Source of the DNA: Nematostella vectensis
Taxonomy: Eukaryota; Cnidaria; Anthozoa; Actiniaria; Edwardsiidae
Length of the DNA stretch: 64,000 nucleotides
Assembly: GCF_932526225.1 (NCBI RefSeq)
Contig: NC_064035.1
Location: forward strand, 4,153,501-4,217,500
Direction: 5' to 3'
Shown one piece after another: positions 37,062-49,200 of the stretch (its first letter is position 1; each line of letters opens with the position of its first letter). A model generated the notes under the pieces. That model had not been told where the DNA came from. It ran no database searches and worked only from the letters and a program-made list of their open reading frames with translations. Position numbers and translations under genes: made by a program.

Positions 37062-40000
37062 TCACAAGTAGGTATCAAATACACCATCGTCCTTCTCTGA
37101 TAGGTCGCTTCTGTTTGACTGTAAACTTGTTTTGTCTTCTGACAGGTCGCTTCTGTTTGACTGTAAACTTGTTTTGTCCTCGTCATACCCCGCGTTCCTG
37201 CGCCCACTGAAGCAGACTTGTCCAGCGATGTCGGTAGTTTGGGCAAGCGCACTCATGACTGGTTGTGTGACTGTGCTGATCCGTTGTTTTGTGAGGGAAA
37301 ACTCGGCTTGACTGGGGAATGATGTTCTACCTGTAAATTCAAAGGAAACTTGATGGTTCAGATTGACAAAGAAACTGGGCGTTTTTCCACCGAGTCTGGG
37401 TAGACGGTGATTGACAATTTGCTCCCTTCTCCTTTCATCCTACAGTACCCCCGTAAACCGAATACGTACTTCATGGTAGAGAATGTCAACTACTTGATGG
37501 AATATACTTACTTATTTTTCGGATTCTCCACGACGCGGGTCGGAGGCCACACAGCCCAAGTACAGAGCCAACAGCGTGTTGATACCCGCGTCTGTAGCGG
37601 GCGTTCATCTTGCCGTAAAGGAAAGGGTTACAAAGCGCGTACAACAAAGAAATCATTCCCGTGAATAGTACAAGCGAGTGGGGCGACTCTTCATTCCGAA
37701 TGAGCGTCACAATATTATTTACCTGTCAGAAAAGAGAATACATGTGATTCGAACGAGTGATGTCGTACGACGAGTGAGGGAGATTGGAAGATATTGGGCT
37801 TGAAATAGGTGACGAAAGCGACTAAGGTCAGCAACAGTAACGAAATACGAGAGATGTATAGCAACAGTGACGAAATGCGAGAGATGTATAGCAATAGTGA
37901 TGCAATACGAGTAATGGATAGTAACAGTGACGCAATACGAGTAATGGATAGTAACAGTGACGCAATACGAGTGATGGATAGCAATAGTGACGAAATACGA
38001 GTAATGGATAGTAACAGTGACGCAATACGAGTAATGGATAGTAACAGTGACGCAATACGAGTGATGGATAGCAACAGTGACGCAATACGAGTAATGGATA
38101 GTAACAGTGACGCAATACGAGTGATGGATAGCAACAGTGACAAAATACGAGTGATGGATAGTAACAGTGACGCAATACGAGTGATGGATAGCAATAGTGA
38201 CGAAATACGAGAGATGGATAGCAATAGTGACGCAATACGATTGGCAATAGCGGCTGTGAAGAAATGCGATTGAGGATAACACTAGTGAATGAAAAAAGAG
38301 CGCTTTGTTAACGTGTAAGAATTGGGAGGGGCGACAATACGTCACTTGAACTAATACAGTGGAACCCAATTGCAAAGAGCACGGACCCCAAACCCGTCTT
38401 CCTACCCAAACCCGTCCTTCTACCCAAACCCGTCCTTCTACCCAAACCCGTTCTCCTACCCAAACCCGTTCTCCTACCCAAACCCGTCCTTCTACCCAAA
38501 CCCGTCCTCCTACCCAAACCCGTCCTCCTACCCAAACCCGTCCTTCTACCCAAACCCGTCCTCCTACCCAAACCCGTCCCTCTACCCAAACCCGTTCTCC
38601 CACCCAAACCCGTCCTCCTACCCAAACCCGTTTTCCTACCCAAACCCGTTCTTCTATCCAAACCCGTCCTTCTACCCAAACCCGTCCTTCTACCCAAACC
38701 CGTCTTCCTACCAGTGCGGTTTTATCAAGCGTTTTTGTACAGAAATTTTTTTTAACTAAAAACATTCGCAGTATAACAACGGTGACTGTTATGATAATGT
38801 ATATTTTACTCCATAGCCTTTGAAAAATCAAAGATACGTGGAATTGTCCGCTTTTTTTTCGCATTTGTTTTTGTATAAGCTATTCATATATAGCTGATAT
38901 TTGGCTGTTTTGGCTTTCCCAACAGCGTCTATACCTACAAGTATCCACAGCGTATTGTTCATTGATAGTGTTAATTGCATTGATGACGCCACCAACAGAA
39001 AGAAAGCGGTAACGAGCAAAGCGAGAACAAAGATGCACACGGATAAAGAGCAGTTAAGTGTAGGGGATCAAACTACGCAGATTAATTGCATTACTTGTGA
39101 AGATTGTGGTTTGGGAGTAACTAGCTTTGTTGGTGTAGAAATTGGAATGTTTTGTCTATGCAATTCTCTAAATTTAATGCCATTAAATTAATCTTTGTAT
39201 TGTATGTTAGTGTAGCAAGATTTGCCAGGAAGAAGAAAAAACTTTGCCTATTTGCTTCGCTCATAAAATATTCCTTACTTGAGAGGACTTATTATAAAAG
39301 TGTATTCTTACCAATATTGGAAGCCAGCTTATGTAATACAGAATAATCACAACCGCCAGCATGATTGTGAGTTTTCTCACTTCTATGACGCCCTGAGAAC
39401 GGGGTACTTTGGCAAGGTGTTTCGGAGAAATCTTTCTCTTTGTTCTGTCATTTTTCGCTACTCCCATGACTAGCGCAAGCTTGGAGGCATCAGAGGCTAG
39501 TTTTTCCACCATGTCACTTTGCCGTTTGATGAACTTTAGACTAGATAATTTAGCCGCTACATAACAAGATAAGACCACGGCGAGTAAGAGAAAGGAAAAC
39601 GCGAGTATTACGATGGCGTACTCCGTCCCCAAATCGTACAATTGGTATAGACAATTTCCATCGTGATAGCCAGAATGTCCAACGTTCAAGAATGGTAAAA
39701 TACCGAAAAATATTGAAATAATCCATAGCAATGCAACGAGCTTTTTGGCTTTAGAAATTGTGACAGTAGTGTGATACTTTAGAGGGGAGACGATTAAAAA
39801 TGTTCTTTCCAGGGCGATGATAGTAACTGTTCCAGCTGAGGCGAAACGCATGGTGTTGACAATGATAACAAAAGCGTCGCACAGACTCTTAGCCCAAGGC
39901 TGCTGGACGAAATAATTCATAAATATGACGATCTGAAGGGGGATCAATCCATCCACAAAATCCGCCAAGGATAGCGAAAACAATAATACGTCGGTAACTA

Positions 40001-40202
40001 TGAGGTTTCTTTGACAACGTAAAGATACCAATACAAGAAGATTCCCCAAAACAACAAGCACAATGGCAGGTTCCAGGATCAAGCCAATCGTCAGGGGACT
40101 GAGAGGTGGCGTGTCCGTAGTACTACAGCGATGGACTGTTGAAGTATTTGTCAAGCCGTCAAAGCAGGTTTCATTTAGGCTCATCTCGTTTATCCCAAAC
40201 AT
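37062..40202 (-). CDS. Class A (rhodopsin-family) orphan GPCR 1, complete
   Basis: Three exons: 39312-40202 (297 codons, phase 0 end), 37512-37722 (phase 1 end) and 37062-37330, giving 456 residues. The start ATG is at 40200-40202. The N-terminus has NET and NTS glycosylation sequons. The seven-helix signature includes GNLLVLV (TM1), SLSLADF (TM2), ERT in place of DRY at the end of TM3, SWLP (TM6) and NPFLYGK (TM7). The cytoplasmic tail holds a tandem 16-residue duplication around DKTSLQSNRSDL and ends in TYL, a class I PDZ-ligand pattern. The tail reading relies on the GTAAGT donor at 37507-37511. It shares intron positions and phases with the GPCR at 46255-56402. Ligand unknown; I would not assign it to aminergic, peptide or prostanoid receptors. 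It is an integral plasma-membrane receptor by family. Confidence 0.88.
37842..38245. repeat. 30-bp minisatellite in TM6/TM7 intron of GPCR 1
   Basis: About 13-14 copies of a 30-bp unit with agtgacgcaatacgag and atggatagtaac. Since 30 is divisible by three, all six frames can stay open and produce misleading long ORFs. Confidence 0.95.
38388..38712. repeat. 18-bp minisatellite in TM6/TM7 intron of GPCR 1
   Basis: About 18 copies of an 18-bp unit, tacccaaacccgtccttc with small variants. It resembles telomere-like CCCAAA strings but is not the telomere repeat. It makes spurious frames such as 37719-38864. Confidence 0.95.
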
Positions 40203-41053
40203 GGGGTTTGTTCATCCATGGATTAGAGCCTTTTCACACTTCTTAAAGACTGCTTAGAAAAAGAAGACGATTCGCACGAGTCCGCCGACAGTCTACGTTA
40301 TCTTCTTTTTCCACACGCCGACAAAACAGCACATTTGCTACTCTTGAGATGCCTTCACAGTACGGTAAACAAAACGTTGTCAAAATCTATTCAAAAGTAT
40401 TCAATTCAAGCCCTGGGGTCAAAAGCTCACTTTCTTTAGGAATTCGCTATTCATCTTTTGAGGTGGTCCTGTTTTCTTGCGCTGATTGGTGGGCTTTGTG
40501 CTTCGCTGACTTGCGGTTATGTCGGTCAAGCTCATCACATAATTTTCAATGGCTTCCAACGCGATAATGAAATTACTTTTGAGATTGTTTACAAACTTTG
40601 AACAGGGCGAACTACTAAATGATTATGTTCATTGAACAAGAAACTTCAAATTATTAAACTTTCCCTAATTTGAAGGAAATAAACACACTTATCCGAGGAT
40701 ACCACGGGGTCTACACAATAACCAAAACCCTCTCATTAATATTAATATTGTATTTGTATCCTGTTTTATGACTTATTCCCTAGGGAGTCTTTTTATAATT
40801 TATATATGAATGTTTCACCCTACTTAGCATATAACATGATTATGAATGTAATTCTGAGTATCCGTTCTGAAGCAATAAACTCATCCATATTGATCTAGAA
40901 TGATTACTAAATTGAATTCTTTGTTTCTTCAGTTTCAATGTTAACATCCCCCCAAGTGAGAACATTAGAACATAGCTCTGTCGTACGTCACTGTTTATTC
41001 TATAGTCAAGGAATTTTCTGTCAATTCAATATAGGCATATTGCTTGTGCACCC
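40203..41053. other. Upstream region of GPCR 1, no gene seen
   Basis: Expected promoter and leader of GPCR 1 on the minus strand. No TATA box convincingly placed. A 72-codon frame at 40349-40567 has no recognisable content. Confidence 0.45.
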
Positions 41054-41102
41054 ACGCGTTCACGGCAGCCAAATTCGTAGAATTTGGCTGCCGTGAACGC
41101 GT
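41054..41102. repeat. Perfect 23-bp hairpin with 3-nt loop
   Basis: Left arm 41054-41076 starts acgcgttcacggcagcc. The right arm 41080-41102 is its exact complement, and the loop is gta. It lies in the intergenic region between GPCR 1 and the Cys-rich small gene. No function is assigned; it is not followed by a U-tract as a terminator would be. Confidence 0.95.
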
Positions 41103-41200
41103 TTGTTTTGTTATGGTTGTGATAACTGCTTTAAACAACTCCTCAGAATAAACACAACAAAGAAAAGAATCCAACCTGCGCCATCAATGGCCAGAAACAA

Positions 41201-41440
41201 AGTTAAGTAATGGTTCGTGTAAGAACTACGGTACCCTGCGGCAACGCATGCGCAGAAGTAGCTATAAAACTTCAGTAAAATCCTGCCCTCTGATTGGCTA
41301 AAATACATCTTCGAGTGTTTTCCGTATCTTATCCATTGATTGACAAACATTTAAATTAAGAATAAAACAAAGGTTGCATTGTTACGACTTATCCCCGAGT
41401 TTTGTCCGAATCGTATGTTCGGAAGTTACATTTCCGACCT
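41201..41440. repeat. Inverted dispersed repeat, left copy
   Basis: Shares aagtaatg(g/c)t-cgtgtaagaactacgg, a cctgcggcaa block and aatcgtatgttcgga with the complement of 43160-43440. The pair flanks the small gene at 41619-42677. Confidence 0.6.
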
Positions 41441-41618
41441 AGCGCTCACGTCGCCATTTTGAATTCTACATGCTTCCTCCTCGATATATTAAGACAAGTC
41501 TCTCGCTATTCATTATCTCTTCGAAAATAGTTTGAAAATCTATTGTATATACTTTAAAGAAACGCTTCTGAGTTCTGTTTGCTTGCAAACTTTGTCCGAG
41601 AAGTTAGAAAAGCTTGGT

Positions 41619-42677
41619 ATGGTGTTCAAAAGGCAGGCATGTTGCTGCCCAAACCACGAGGCTTGGTGTGGCAGTAAGCCTTCAGATGTGGAACAGAGGT
41701 CCCTGAGAAAGGCGAACAGAGTAGAGAAAGTTTTCTTGGAGCTAGATGACAAAGGCAAAAAGGGCTGGTCTAGAAGCATTTGTACATACTGCCGACAGCG
41801 AGTCGATTTGGAGCTTGGAAACAAACGCATGAAAACTTCACACGAGGTGGGAAAAATGATCTTTCTCAAAGTCAATGTTCTGTCGCTTGCCGTATAGATT
41901 CTGCTGTTTCTGTACTTGACCAGTCTTGATCCTCCTTTTCAATTTGTTATTTATTTCGAAAATCAAAATTGCAGAGCTGTAGAGATGAAACTGCCTCAAG
42001 TTCCAGCGTGTTTTTCCAACCGGAAACCTCTGAGACCAGCGCCGCTGCTGAAGCCGCGTTAGAACCATTCCAGGTAAAAAATTCATAGGTCAATAAGTAC
42101 TTGAGAGACAAATAATTGGTTCAGAAGGGAACGAAATATTTTACTCGTTCTATTTTACTAAAGAGTTTTATTACGGGAAGTTGTCATTTGAGTTTACGAT
42201 GTGAATATGTAAATATAAGTTATTTGAGCCTGATTTATAAGCTGGTTGAAATGTAAATACCAACAAGCCCGAATGTATTCCTTGAATGTAGCGAAACATC
42301 CTGGGGTTTGACACCCTGAAATTTAGGTACAGCAAACTCCCGTCTAAGTGAAAGAATTGTAAGCAACAATGTCTTTCTTCATTTTCATTAGCTGACAGCC
42401 CTTGTAACACTGTTTTTAGTTCCTGACGTGTCTGCTTCTGAGGGAGTTGACTGTAGTTGCCTTGTATTTTTTATAAGTTCTGATATTCAAGAAATGAAGT
42501 TGAGAAGGAATCTTAAGTTTGTGTGTACTTTTTTTACAGGACATTGAGGAAACCTCTGCACTAGGGCAAATTTTGCCGTCATCAGTTGATGCTGTACGAC
42601 TCATGAAAGCATCAACTAAACTAAGGGACATAGAACTAAAGGACATAGAACGATGCATTGAAGTAGAAGATACATAG
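41619..42677 (+). CDS. Small Cys-rich protein of unknown function, three exons
   Basis: Exons 41619-41846, 41975-42073 and 42540-42677 join in phase 0 and give 154 residues. The start is the first ATG, though the frame stays open for 29 codons upstream without an ATG. The N-terminal third is rich in Cys and His (ACCCPNHEAWCG and, about 45 residues later, SICTYCRQR), which looks like a zinc-binding module. The middle is Ser/Glu/Ala-rich. The C-terminal part is acidic and amphipathic, with a 5-residue repeat (RDIE/KDIE). The frame after the stop is odd: 42690-42766 reads VGHEDSLCIEDGDP... to LDFINELME in another frame with coding character, so an alternative splice or a frameshift may give a longer C-terminus. 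AATAAA signals lie at 42909-42914 and near 42763. I do not recognise the family. Confidence 0.6.
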
Positions 42678-43159
42678 TAGGCCATGAGGACTCACTATGT
42701 ATCGAAGACGGAGACCCCGATTATAAGCTGGACACTCTCGACTTCATCAATGAGCTTATGGAATAAACCTTGCTTGCGGCTTGTTTTAAGAAAATATTGT
42801 GTGTTCTGTCTGTGTCGATGAAATAATAATTAGAGGGCTGCTACTACTGTGAATTCCAGTAAACTTTATTGCTGTGGCTTGTATGCGATAATAGTTGTAT
42901 TGAGGATCGAATAAAGCAAAATTGGTAACTTTATTTAAAGGCGTGAATCGTTTTAGTTGTCAATCTTAATATGAAAATCGTTGTCAAAAATCTTTGAAAG
43001 AAAAAGTGACTTTCTTTGGAAAGCTAAATTCTACCGCACTAACAGGCTTTTGGAAATGTGAGACCGTATTTTCACACGTTTAGCCAGCGGAATGTTTGCT
43101 TTGGCAAGAGACAAAGCGCAAAATTGTAATAAGTGAAGTATAAAAAGTTATTAGCAGAT

Positions 43160-43440
43160 ATCCGAAAGGGATTTCTCCATGCTCCGAACATACGATTTTA
43201 ACAAAAATGCAAAGGTTGAAAGCTTTCTTACTTCGAACCTAAGCCCCCTAATGAATATGAGTGCAAGAGCACTTATTTCAGAGAAATGTGACTCCAAAGT
43301 TCAAATTTGGCGGGCAGAGCGTCTTGAACCAATAAGCATAGCAATATTAATTAGATTAGTTAAAAAGATAACGAACCCCTATTGCCGCAGGACCTATCGA
43401 TTCACCGTAGTTCTTACACGGAGCATTACTTAATTTATAT
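43160..43440. repeat. Inverted dispersed repeat, right copy
   Basis: Inverted partner of 41201-41440. An 84-codon frame across it has no independent support. Confidence 0.6.
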
Positions 43441-46254
43441 CTTCAAAGCCGTTTATCGAAAAATCTCAATAGTCTTCTAGAAATAGACTAATCAAGAGCT
43501 TGGACTGCCTGTGTTTGTTTGTGATTGCGAACACTCTGAGCTTTATCGCATGTCAATCAGCGCGTATCATTTGATCGGATAAAATGAACAGAATGCGCAT
43601 TTTTATGCAGCCTGATAGGGTTCCCTGTGGTTAGTAAGAGTTGTGACGTCAGACTCTCTCCAGGCTTTCTTTTCTTTTGTCTCACAGCAATCTCGTACCC
43701 AGGGTCCTCTGGGTAATTTTCAATATGGCGGCGATGTCTGGTCCATTTCCACAGGTAGACCGACAAGAGCATTTTGACCGACAGACTGCTTATATGAGCA
43801 CGGTGGAATGAGGAATGGGAATTCTGACAAGGTACGACCGTTATTATCGCCCTCTTTGACATATTTTTGCGTGTAAAGCCTTTTACATATCTCCCGATTA
43901 AAACCATTCGAGCAAACTTTCCTGGCAGCTCCGGGAAACACCAGTGTAGCATTAATGTCTTCAATTTAATTAGCTGCACTGACTGTTATGAGCAGATATA
44001 TGTACAATACAAAGGAACCTGAGGTACCTGCACATTAATGGGGAGGCAATAACCAGGATCCCATGCCTGTCTTAGTCGGTTACGCCACGCACAGCTCGCT
44101 GAGGTGTAAAAAATATAAAAAATATCGGGGTCTTTTTCATGCTATCGTCTCTTGGGAGTTGGGGTGTTGCTAAAGTAGTGTGTTGGGATTTCGTCATCAC
44201 GCACAGAACGCTGTTCTCACTTGGACGTAAGAGCACGCGCAGAGCACGTGATTGTCGGATTCTCACCTTCTTGTAGTATGCGCTTCCGTTTGCGCCTACA
44301 CTTGCGCTTGCGTCCTAGTGAGAACCAGCTTTTAGCATTTTGTTCTCCTGTGCTCAGTCGCGCAACGTGCATATCTTTCGTGAAGAAAAGTTAACTGAAT
44401 TACGCTGAATGTGCGCGATCTTTAAATAGTTCATGTACCATGCTAGCAGAGCTTTTTCCTGTTTGTTTCTATCAGTTCACTTATATAAATGTAAAAATAA
44501 GATTCAAGAAAGAAACAAAACAATAGTGCCATGCGAGACATATTTGCTAAAACAGACTTTAATTACCATTAGTCTCCCATGCCCGCCATAGCATCGTCCG
44601 CGGCAAAGCCTTTTCGTTCGCTAAGTAAACGAGTTGCCGCATTACCATGAAACATAATCTATCCGCGTTGCCTTTTGAGATAAAGCTTTTATTATTGTTT
44701 GTTCTTCTCTTGGAGAGTGGTTTCTTTGAAGGTGAAAGATTTGCCGACAACCAATGTCGCCGGAGAGCTTTCAAAATGCGTATGGATTTGTATGTATGGG
44801 ATACCTGTCTATTGGTTAAACCTCTAACCGGTATTCCTGTGCATTTAGGCATTGGTCGTCATGCAATTAAAAAGTATGATCCTATGACCTGCCAACCCTA
44901 ACCCTAACCCTACATGAAGTACTGACCATGTCATGCATAACGTGCTAACGCAATTAATGAGCCTTTTTTGCAACAGTAAAAATTTCCTTTGTTATGTCTG
45001 ACAGTAAAGGGTCGGTACCCTTTACTGTCATTAAAAATAATCTGAAAGATGATCTAAAAAGTCAACATTCTAAAAACCCAATTTTAACATTTTTAACAGA
45101 TGGAGTCATTGGATTGTTAATAATATTGATCGTCCATTTGTAAGACAAACACTGTTTTGTTAGCTCAATGGCTGGCTATGTATACCCGCTCTTTACAGGC
45201 CCCAGGTAAGTTGACATTCCGCGATTCCGGGGCTATCAGATAAGCGTCAAGTTTTGACACTGATGTGACTAGCATTGGCTGAAGTGAGTGCGAACTACAA
45301 AGCATTATATACCGTTAAAAGCGGTGTTTCGTTACCTTGGATAGTCTGTTGAAATTCTATTTCCATTGACACTTTAACATAATCCTTGATCATAAAGACT
45401 CATTCGTCAAAAAATCAAATATAATAAGCTAGAACATTTATCACGTTCCGGAGTAAACTTGAAGTAAACTCAAAGGAGCTACGTTCGACAAACGAGAAAT
45501 GGTTGATGGTTTTGTAAATGATTCAGTGGAAACACACGCCACCTTTTTTTAATCGCACAAGCCAACCTCCTAGAGGCTGGTAATTGATGTAGGTTAGTAA
45601 TACCGTACAGTTGTACTCTTACAGTTTTTTGGATTTTTCCAGACATAGATGAGTTGGTAAGAGAAACAAAAAACCTTTTTTTTTTATAATAAAACAAATA
45701 ACCTTTTAGCCAAGAAAATAAAGTCAGTACAGTATAACGTTTAGCTTTTGATGCCCAACAGCAAATATTTTATATTTTTGATCTCCTGAACACTTCACCC
45801 AACCAGACACCACAAACAAAGAAATATTAAATGCTATACATATTTTCGAGAATTTTCTATTCTTTATCATTCTAAATTATATACTTAACATGCTGTTAAA
45901 GTAAATTAGAAAAAAATAATTAAATGATGAAATTGGTGCTGTATACTCATGCCTAGATTATTATTCGAGATTTGGTCTTCATATGTATATATATAATAAT
46001 GATATATTATTGTTTACTTTTTCAACACCAGAAAAAAGACCACCGTTACAAATTCTTTGGCCATGACCTTTCAATTTGGATATGAAAAGTCTAACAAGGC
46101 GGCGTCAAAAACAAAGATTCTTACGGATAACAACTCGATATTTACCGGGCATTACAATTGAAGTAGCGGTTGAAGGTTCGTTTTTAATTTAAAGCTGCAT
46201 ATATACCGTACCTCCGGGGAAAGCTTCATAGATATCCTCAAGACAGCCTTGGCA
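43441..46254. other. Intergenic upstream of GPCR 2, no gene seen
   Basis: About 2.8 kb. It contains a 12-13 bp hairpin near 45000-45029 (gacagtaaaggg and complement) and three telomere-like CCCTAA copies at about 44896-44914. Opposed frames of 84-97 codons at 44559-44901 lack domains. A minus-strand frame at 43557-43979 (140 codons) has Arg/His/Lys-rich composition and no recognised domain, so it is not called. The GPCR 2 promoter should lie in the last few hundred bases. Confidence 0.45.
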
Positions 46255-49200
46255 ATGGAGCTCTCAAACGTCTCCAGTTCAACAAACACATCCGCGCCAG
46301 CTCAAATAGCCTCAAGTTTGCCATTGTCAATGGTAATGGTGCTCGAGTTGGCATGCATCACTGTAATCCTTGGTAATCTACTGGTAATACTCGCCTTCTG
46401 CAGCTACAGACAGCGAACTGCTCCAGATATCCTCATTCTCTCGCTGTCTCTAGCAGATTTTTTGGATTCCGGTATCGCTCTTCAGATGGTCGTCTTTATC
46501 AAGTATCTCCTACGCTTTCCTTGGACTCAGCGCTCGTGTGATAGTTTTATTGTGCTGCTATACACGTTTAGGACTGCTTCTGCGAGCACGGTCACCTTTA
46601 TGGCCGCTGAACGAGCCTTGCTGTTGGTATACCCCATTAGACACAGAACAATGGTCACCATCCCGAGAACCTCTAAACTCATCCTCGCCATTTGGGTGTT
46701 TTCTTTAGTCTGTGGAGGACTTTCGTTCATAGGAGTCGGTCACTCAAGCTTTCATAAACACGAAAAGGCCTGCCCCTACCAACTCTACGATATTGGCATC
46801 GAGTACGCCATCTTGTTTGAGGTGCTTGGGGGTCTCATGCTACTTGTTACTCTTTTGTCATTCATCGCCATCAAGGTCTCAGGTCGAAAATTTCTGCGTC
46901 GCCAGTCGATGATGAAAATGCCATTACGTAAGGTCAGTAAGCAGGCATTGTGCGAGGAATACTCGAGCCGTAGCCGAGGGCGTGGAGGCTCGCGTGCCCA
47001 CGAGACTGCAGGTATGACGAGTGTGCGTCGTCTGACACTCATGATGGCTATTGTTGTCGTCGTGTTCTTCGTTAGCTGGATGCCTTTTCTGGTAAGTATG
47101 AATACTAAGCCTTTATTATGGACGAAGGTCGGGTCGTGGCTAGCGGGTGTCAAAGAAGGATAGATGCACGTTTTTTATCAATACTAAAAATAGATAATAT
47201 TTATGCTAATGTTGTGCTTTTGTCCCAATCAAGAGAGCACAAGATAAGAGAGGGACACTTTGGTATTACCCGCGCGCCATATCGATTCCGAATCTGGCTA
47301 TTTTTAGTAACCACCACCCCACCACTGCGCGTGAGCATTTTTACTCACCCTTCCCCCGCGCTTTGGCATTTCCATCTTGTTGTTTGCCGCTGTTTTGTGA
47401 CTTGAAACCGAAAAAAAAAACACCCTATTTGCACAAATACCACCGAAAATTTCATTCTAGCATCAAGGAAACGGGCAGTTGCGGTTTATTAAGGGGATAG
47501 TACTTCGAGGATTGCAATATTTCGAAAACGAGATTTTATTCGAAATCAAGAGCGGAAAACCTCGTGCTTCAAACACCGTTTTCGCTCTAACTTGCTGCTT
47601 CTTCGTGGTTTCACAACATTCATTATCTTCCTAATGGTCAAACGAAATCTGTAAGTTAGACATTAGATATGATATTGATTTTTGTAAATATTCCGGTGAA
47701 TTGAGAAGGAATCCTTGAAAAATACATTTCATAAACCTATCCTTGTAGGGAGGAAATGCATTTTTTTGATGATCAAAGCCAGCAAGCTGAAGTATCTGAG
47801 CTTTTGTAATAGTGAGGAAATAATGAGGGAGATATTACTGTACTTCTTTGATGTTGTTATTATTATATGTCATATTATTATGTTGTTATTATACAAGCTG
47901 GAGTCGGGATATGAATCAAACGTGGTATCACAGCCGTTTTATCGCTCGTCTGTTTTTTCTTTCTTCTTCACTTGACTTCGCCGCTCAGAAAAACAAAAAC
48001 GGTCAAACTATTCAGGGATTTAGCTTTAAGTGAGTATATTTGCCAATCTTGCTTACTTAAGTAAGACTTGTTTTCTTCTTCCGAGTTATTTTAGATGATC
48101 TCTTTTCATTCCTATCGAGTTGGCAAAATAACAACAAGCAACCCGCGGGGGAGTAGGACAAAATAAAAGGAGCAAATCCTCACGCGCAGTGGTGTGGTGG
48201 TGGTTACTAAAAATAGCCAGATTCGGAATCGACATGGCGCGCGGGTAATTCATAGATCCGACGAGCGCACGAATAACCAATCAGAAAGCAGCAAATAGAA
48301 GCCAACGAAGTGCAACCCAAATGTCCCACAAATTGTACATGTCGGATGAGGTCTGTGAATCCTGCTCGGGTTTATCTAATATGGACGTTTATAGGGGTTT
48401 TCCTGGGAATTGGGAAATAAAAGACGGTCACCTAACATGATAGAAATTGATTTGTTGTCCAAACTTGGTGAAAATCTTCTAGAGAAGCATAGAAATAGAT
48501 AACTACAAGTTTGGTTGTTGAATGGAAACGAACCGAATCCGGCTCGAAATACGAAAACTTGGAAATGATAAGATAAAGCGGTGCTCTCTTCGGTAGGTAC
48601 TATGTGTTTATGTGCTTTCAAAGCTATTTTTGTCAACTTGCAGTGATTTAAGTGCGGGGAAAAGTAGAAGAGAATTCGCTGTTTACGCCTGACTTTTAAC
48701 TAACAACAAGTTTTATCGGCAAATGTCAAGATTTACAGCAATAATACAAACGACAGTCTCCAGGCATTCTTATATGTAATTGAAGTAACCTAGGATAATA
48801 TCAAACACAAGTTTAATGGTAGACCTTACACTGTTCTTGGTTTGTTTGCTTTTTGAAATTTTACGTGTTTTTCTGCAATTTGAGACCCAACTCTACACTA
48901 AAAGTGGCCGGTCAAAGAAAACAGGACTATCACTTTCTACGCTGACCGGAAAATGATTATTTTGCTTGTCCAGATTCGCAGAAAAATAACTCAAACCAAT
49001 CTTTTTGCCGTGATTGCCGACTTTTTGTGGGACATTTGTGGGTGTTATTGCATCATCTCTTTCCTGATTGGCTCATTCGTGCGCGGGTGATTGACATGTC
49101 GAATCTATGAAAAGCAGTGTCTCTCTCTTATCTTATGCTCTCTTGTCCCAATAAATGACTTACTCCACACAAAATATCTCCAGACATTAGTGGGCCCATT

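Noticed and set aside
37735-37755. tRNA T-loop-like word gttcgaatc on the minus strand
   Set aside because: No matching acceptor, D or anticodon arms around it.
37719-38864. 381-codon minus-strand ORF and similar long ORFs across 37809-38823
   Set aside because: They are translations of 30-bp and 18-bp minisatellites, whose unit lengths are multiples of three, inside a GPCR intron. All frames stay open.
44559-44901. Overlapping opposed ORFs of 84-97 codons
   Set aside because: No recognisable domain, signal or splice support for either strand; left unannotated.
44896-44914. Telomere-like CCCTAA repeat
   Set aside because: Only three units, far too short to be telomeric; reported only as context.
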